From: Clostridia bacterium
GTDB lineage: Bacteria; Bacillota; TC1; UBA5767
Assembly: GCA_030625965.1 (NCBI GenBank)
Contig: DAOUPV010000013.1
Coordinates: forward strand, 1-39,722
Length of the DNA stretch: 39,722 nucleotides
Direction of reading: 5' to 3'
Numbering within the stretch: the first letter of the stretch is position 1; every line of letters begins with the position of its first letter. Shown piece by piece: positions 38,674 through 39,722 of this stretch. The translations under genes were made by a program, and so were the position numbers. Under the pieces are notes generated by a model, which did not search any database, had not been told where the DNA came from, and worked only from the letters and a program-made list of their open reading frames with translations.

Positions 38674-39722
38674 ATGAAGGGTGTGAGGAAAACGAAGAGC
38701 AGGAAAGAAACAGATCAACTGAGAAGGAATATACCCCGGAACTATCTGTTCATCTTCCTCTCCAACTTTCATCTGACCAACGGGGTTTGGATGCTCTATT
38801 TGGCCAGTAAGGGGTTGAGCCTCTTCGAAATCGGTCTGATGGAGTCCATCTTCCATGTGGCCTCAATCTTCTTCGAGGTACCCACCGGGGCGGTGGCCGA
38901 TCTCTACGGCCGAAAATTCTCACGTGTATTGGGCCGGGCATTCGCCATCTTGAATATCCTCATTATGATCTTCGCCCAGGATCTAGTATGGTTCGCTGTC
39001 GCTTTTATGATCCATGCCCTAAGCTACAATTTGGAGTCGGGAGCGGGGGAAGCGCTGCTCTATGATTCAGTCAAGGCTGTGGGAGAGAAAGAACGATTTC
39101 TCAAAATCAGCGGTCGACAGGAGCTTTTCTACCAGCTGGCCAGCGCTGCCTCTCTGCTGGTCGGGGGCTATGTGGCCCAATTCGACTATACACTGGTCTA
39201 CAAGATCTCCCTGATTGTGGGGATCAGCACATTCCTCTTCAGCTTTACTTTCAAGGAACCCCCTTTGGTTGAGAGGAAAGAAGAAGAACCATTCTGGAGG
39301 GGATTCAGGAAACAGATCGGTGAGTCGCTCTACGTACTTACCCATCACAACACACTGGGATTCATGCTGTTGGCTACCGAACTGTTCGGAGCGTTGGCCA
39401 CCACGGTGTTCTTCTATTCCCAGAACCGCATGCTCCTTTTGGGTTACAGTGAGTTCTGGATCGGTTTGGTCCTGTCCATTGGGGGATTGTGCGGAGCCCT
39501 GTTTACCTGGAATGCACACCGGATAGAGAAGCTGCTGGGTTTCCAGCGAGCAGTGGCTGTGTTGACAGTCTTGGGGGCGCTGAGCTTTTGGGCTGTCTAT
39601 TTCAGGGTATCCATGTTTGTCGGTATGGTATTGGTTTTGACCATGGAGAGCACCATGTATGTCATCGTGTTTGATTATGTTAACCGGCTCATCAAGTCGG
39701 AAAAGAGGGCGACATTGATCTC
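38674..39722 (+). CDS. MFS transporter, N-terminal part
   Basis: This frame is open to the window edge, so the 3' end is missing. About 350 residues are present, with roughly nine to ten hydrophobic helices, and an early MFS loop motif (EVPTGAVADLYGRKFSRVLGR, the conserved GxLaDrxGRkxxl signature between helices 2 and 3). It resembles the drug-exporter branch of the major facilitator superfamily. The start at ATG 38674 has no clear Shine-Dalgarno at a normal distance; AGAGGG at 38653-38658 is too far, and GTG 38683 is an alternative. The N-terminus is unusually basic (MKGVRKTKSRKETDQ). Confidence 0.8.
   Translation, partial: MKGVRKTKSRKETDQLRRNIPRNYLFIFLSNFHLTNGVWMLYLASKGLSLFEIGLMESIFHVASIFFEVPTGAVADLYGRKFSRVLGRAFAILNILIMIFAQDLVWFAVAFMIHALSYNLESGAGEALLYDSVKAVGEKERFLKISGRQELFYQLASAASLLVGGYVAQFDYTLVYKISLIVGISTFLFSFTFKEPPLVERKEEEPFWRGFRKQIGESLYVLTHHNTLGFMLLATELFGALATTVFFYSQNRMLLLGYSEFWIGLVLSIGGLCGALFTWNAHRIEKLLGFQRAVAVLTVLGALSFWAVYFRVSMFVGMVLVLTMESTMYVIVFDYVNRLIKSEKRATLI

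Noticed and set aside
1-39722. CRISPR arrays, insertion sequences, phage genes, tRNA or rRNA genes
   Set aside because: None seen: no regularly spaced repeats, no transposase or integrase motifs, and no cloverleaf-like or rRNA-like sequence noticed on reading both strands.

Overview
The window looks like chromosome from an anaerobic, amino-acid-fermenting Bacillota (Clostridia-type) bacterium with a mid-range GC content. The main evidence is a complete selenium-dependent glycine reductase operon (grdX-grdE-grdA-grdB-grdC-grdD) with two in-frame UGA selenocysteine codons. Supporting evidence is a YhaM-type 3'-5' exoribonuclease, PlsY, an SLH-like secreted protein, strong Shine-Dalgarno sites, sigma-A-type promoters (often with an extended -10, TGnTATAAT) and compact intrinsic terminators. 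I cannot name the species. No rRNA, tRNA, insertion sequence, prophage or CRISPR array is visible.

Layout. 1-5750: the 3' end of a phosphodiester glycosidase gene, then a tightly packed housekeeping run (cca, yhaM, a THUMP/RNA methyltransferase, VOC protein, SDR, HD-domain protein, PaaI-type thioesterase). 5740-9470: a sulfur operon with the three-protein anaerobic homocysteine set (DUF39/HcyBio, NIL-ferredoxin, UPF0280), followed directly by an L-cysteine desulfidase. 9487-12439: a selenium/sulfur-trafficking locus. DUF3343, TusA-like and YedE genes run on the minus strand, divergent from a cysteine-desulfurase-family gene on the plus strand. 12440-16830: an alpha/beta hydrolase and two unfamiliar secreted proteins (SLH-like and Ig-like). 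16856-20247: dinB, then a roughly 200-nt structured leader RNA with its own promoter and terminator in front of a DUF4914 gene. 20278-22838 (minus): CNNM/HlyC-type membrane protein, MTAP-family phosphorylase and VOC protein. 23014-26285: a Ca2+-type P-ATPase and plsY. 26415-33123: the grd operon. 33123-39722: rubredoxin, exonuclease III, nitronate-monooxygenase-like enzyme, M20 deacylase, cyclase-family protein, AI-2E-type exporter and the 5' part of an MFS transporter.

How the parts fit. Glycine reductase needs selenium for GrdA and GrdB. The DUF3343/TusA/YedE/desulfurase locus is the type of set associated with selenium handling, so the two loci probably serve each other (inference). The sulfur operon pairs an enzyme that releases sulfide from cysteine with proteins that insert sulfide into a C4 precursor to make homocysteine. 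That would be a compact alternative to classical transsulfuration (inference from family knowledge).

The least explained objects are the leader RNA and DUF4914 protein (18076-20188), the secreted protein pair whose first ribosome-binding site lies inside a terminator hairpin (13291-16830), and the structured untranslated regions of the grd operon.
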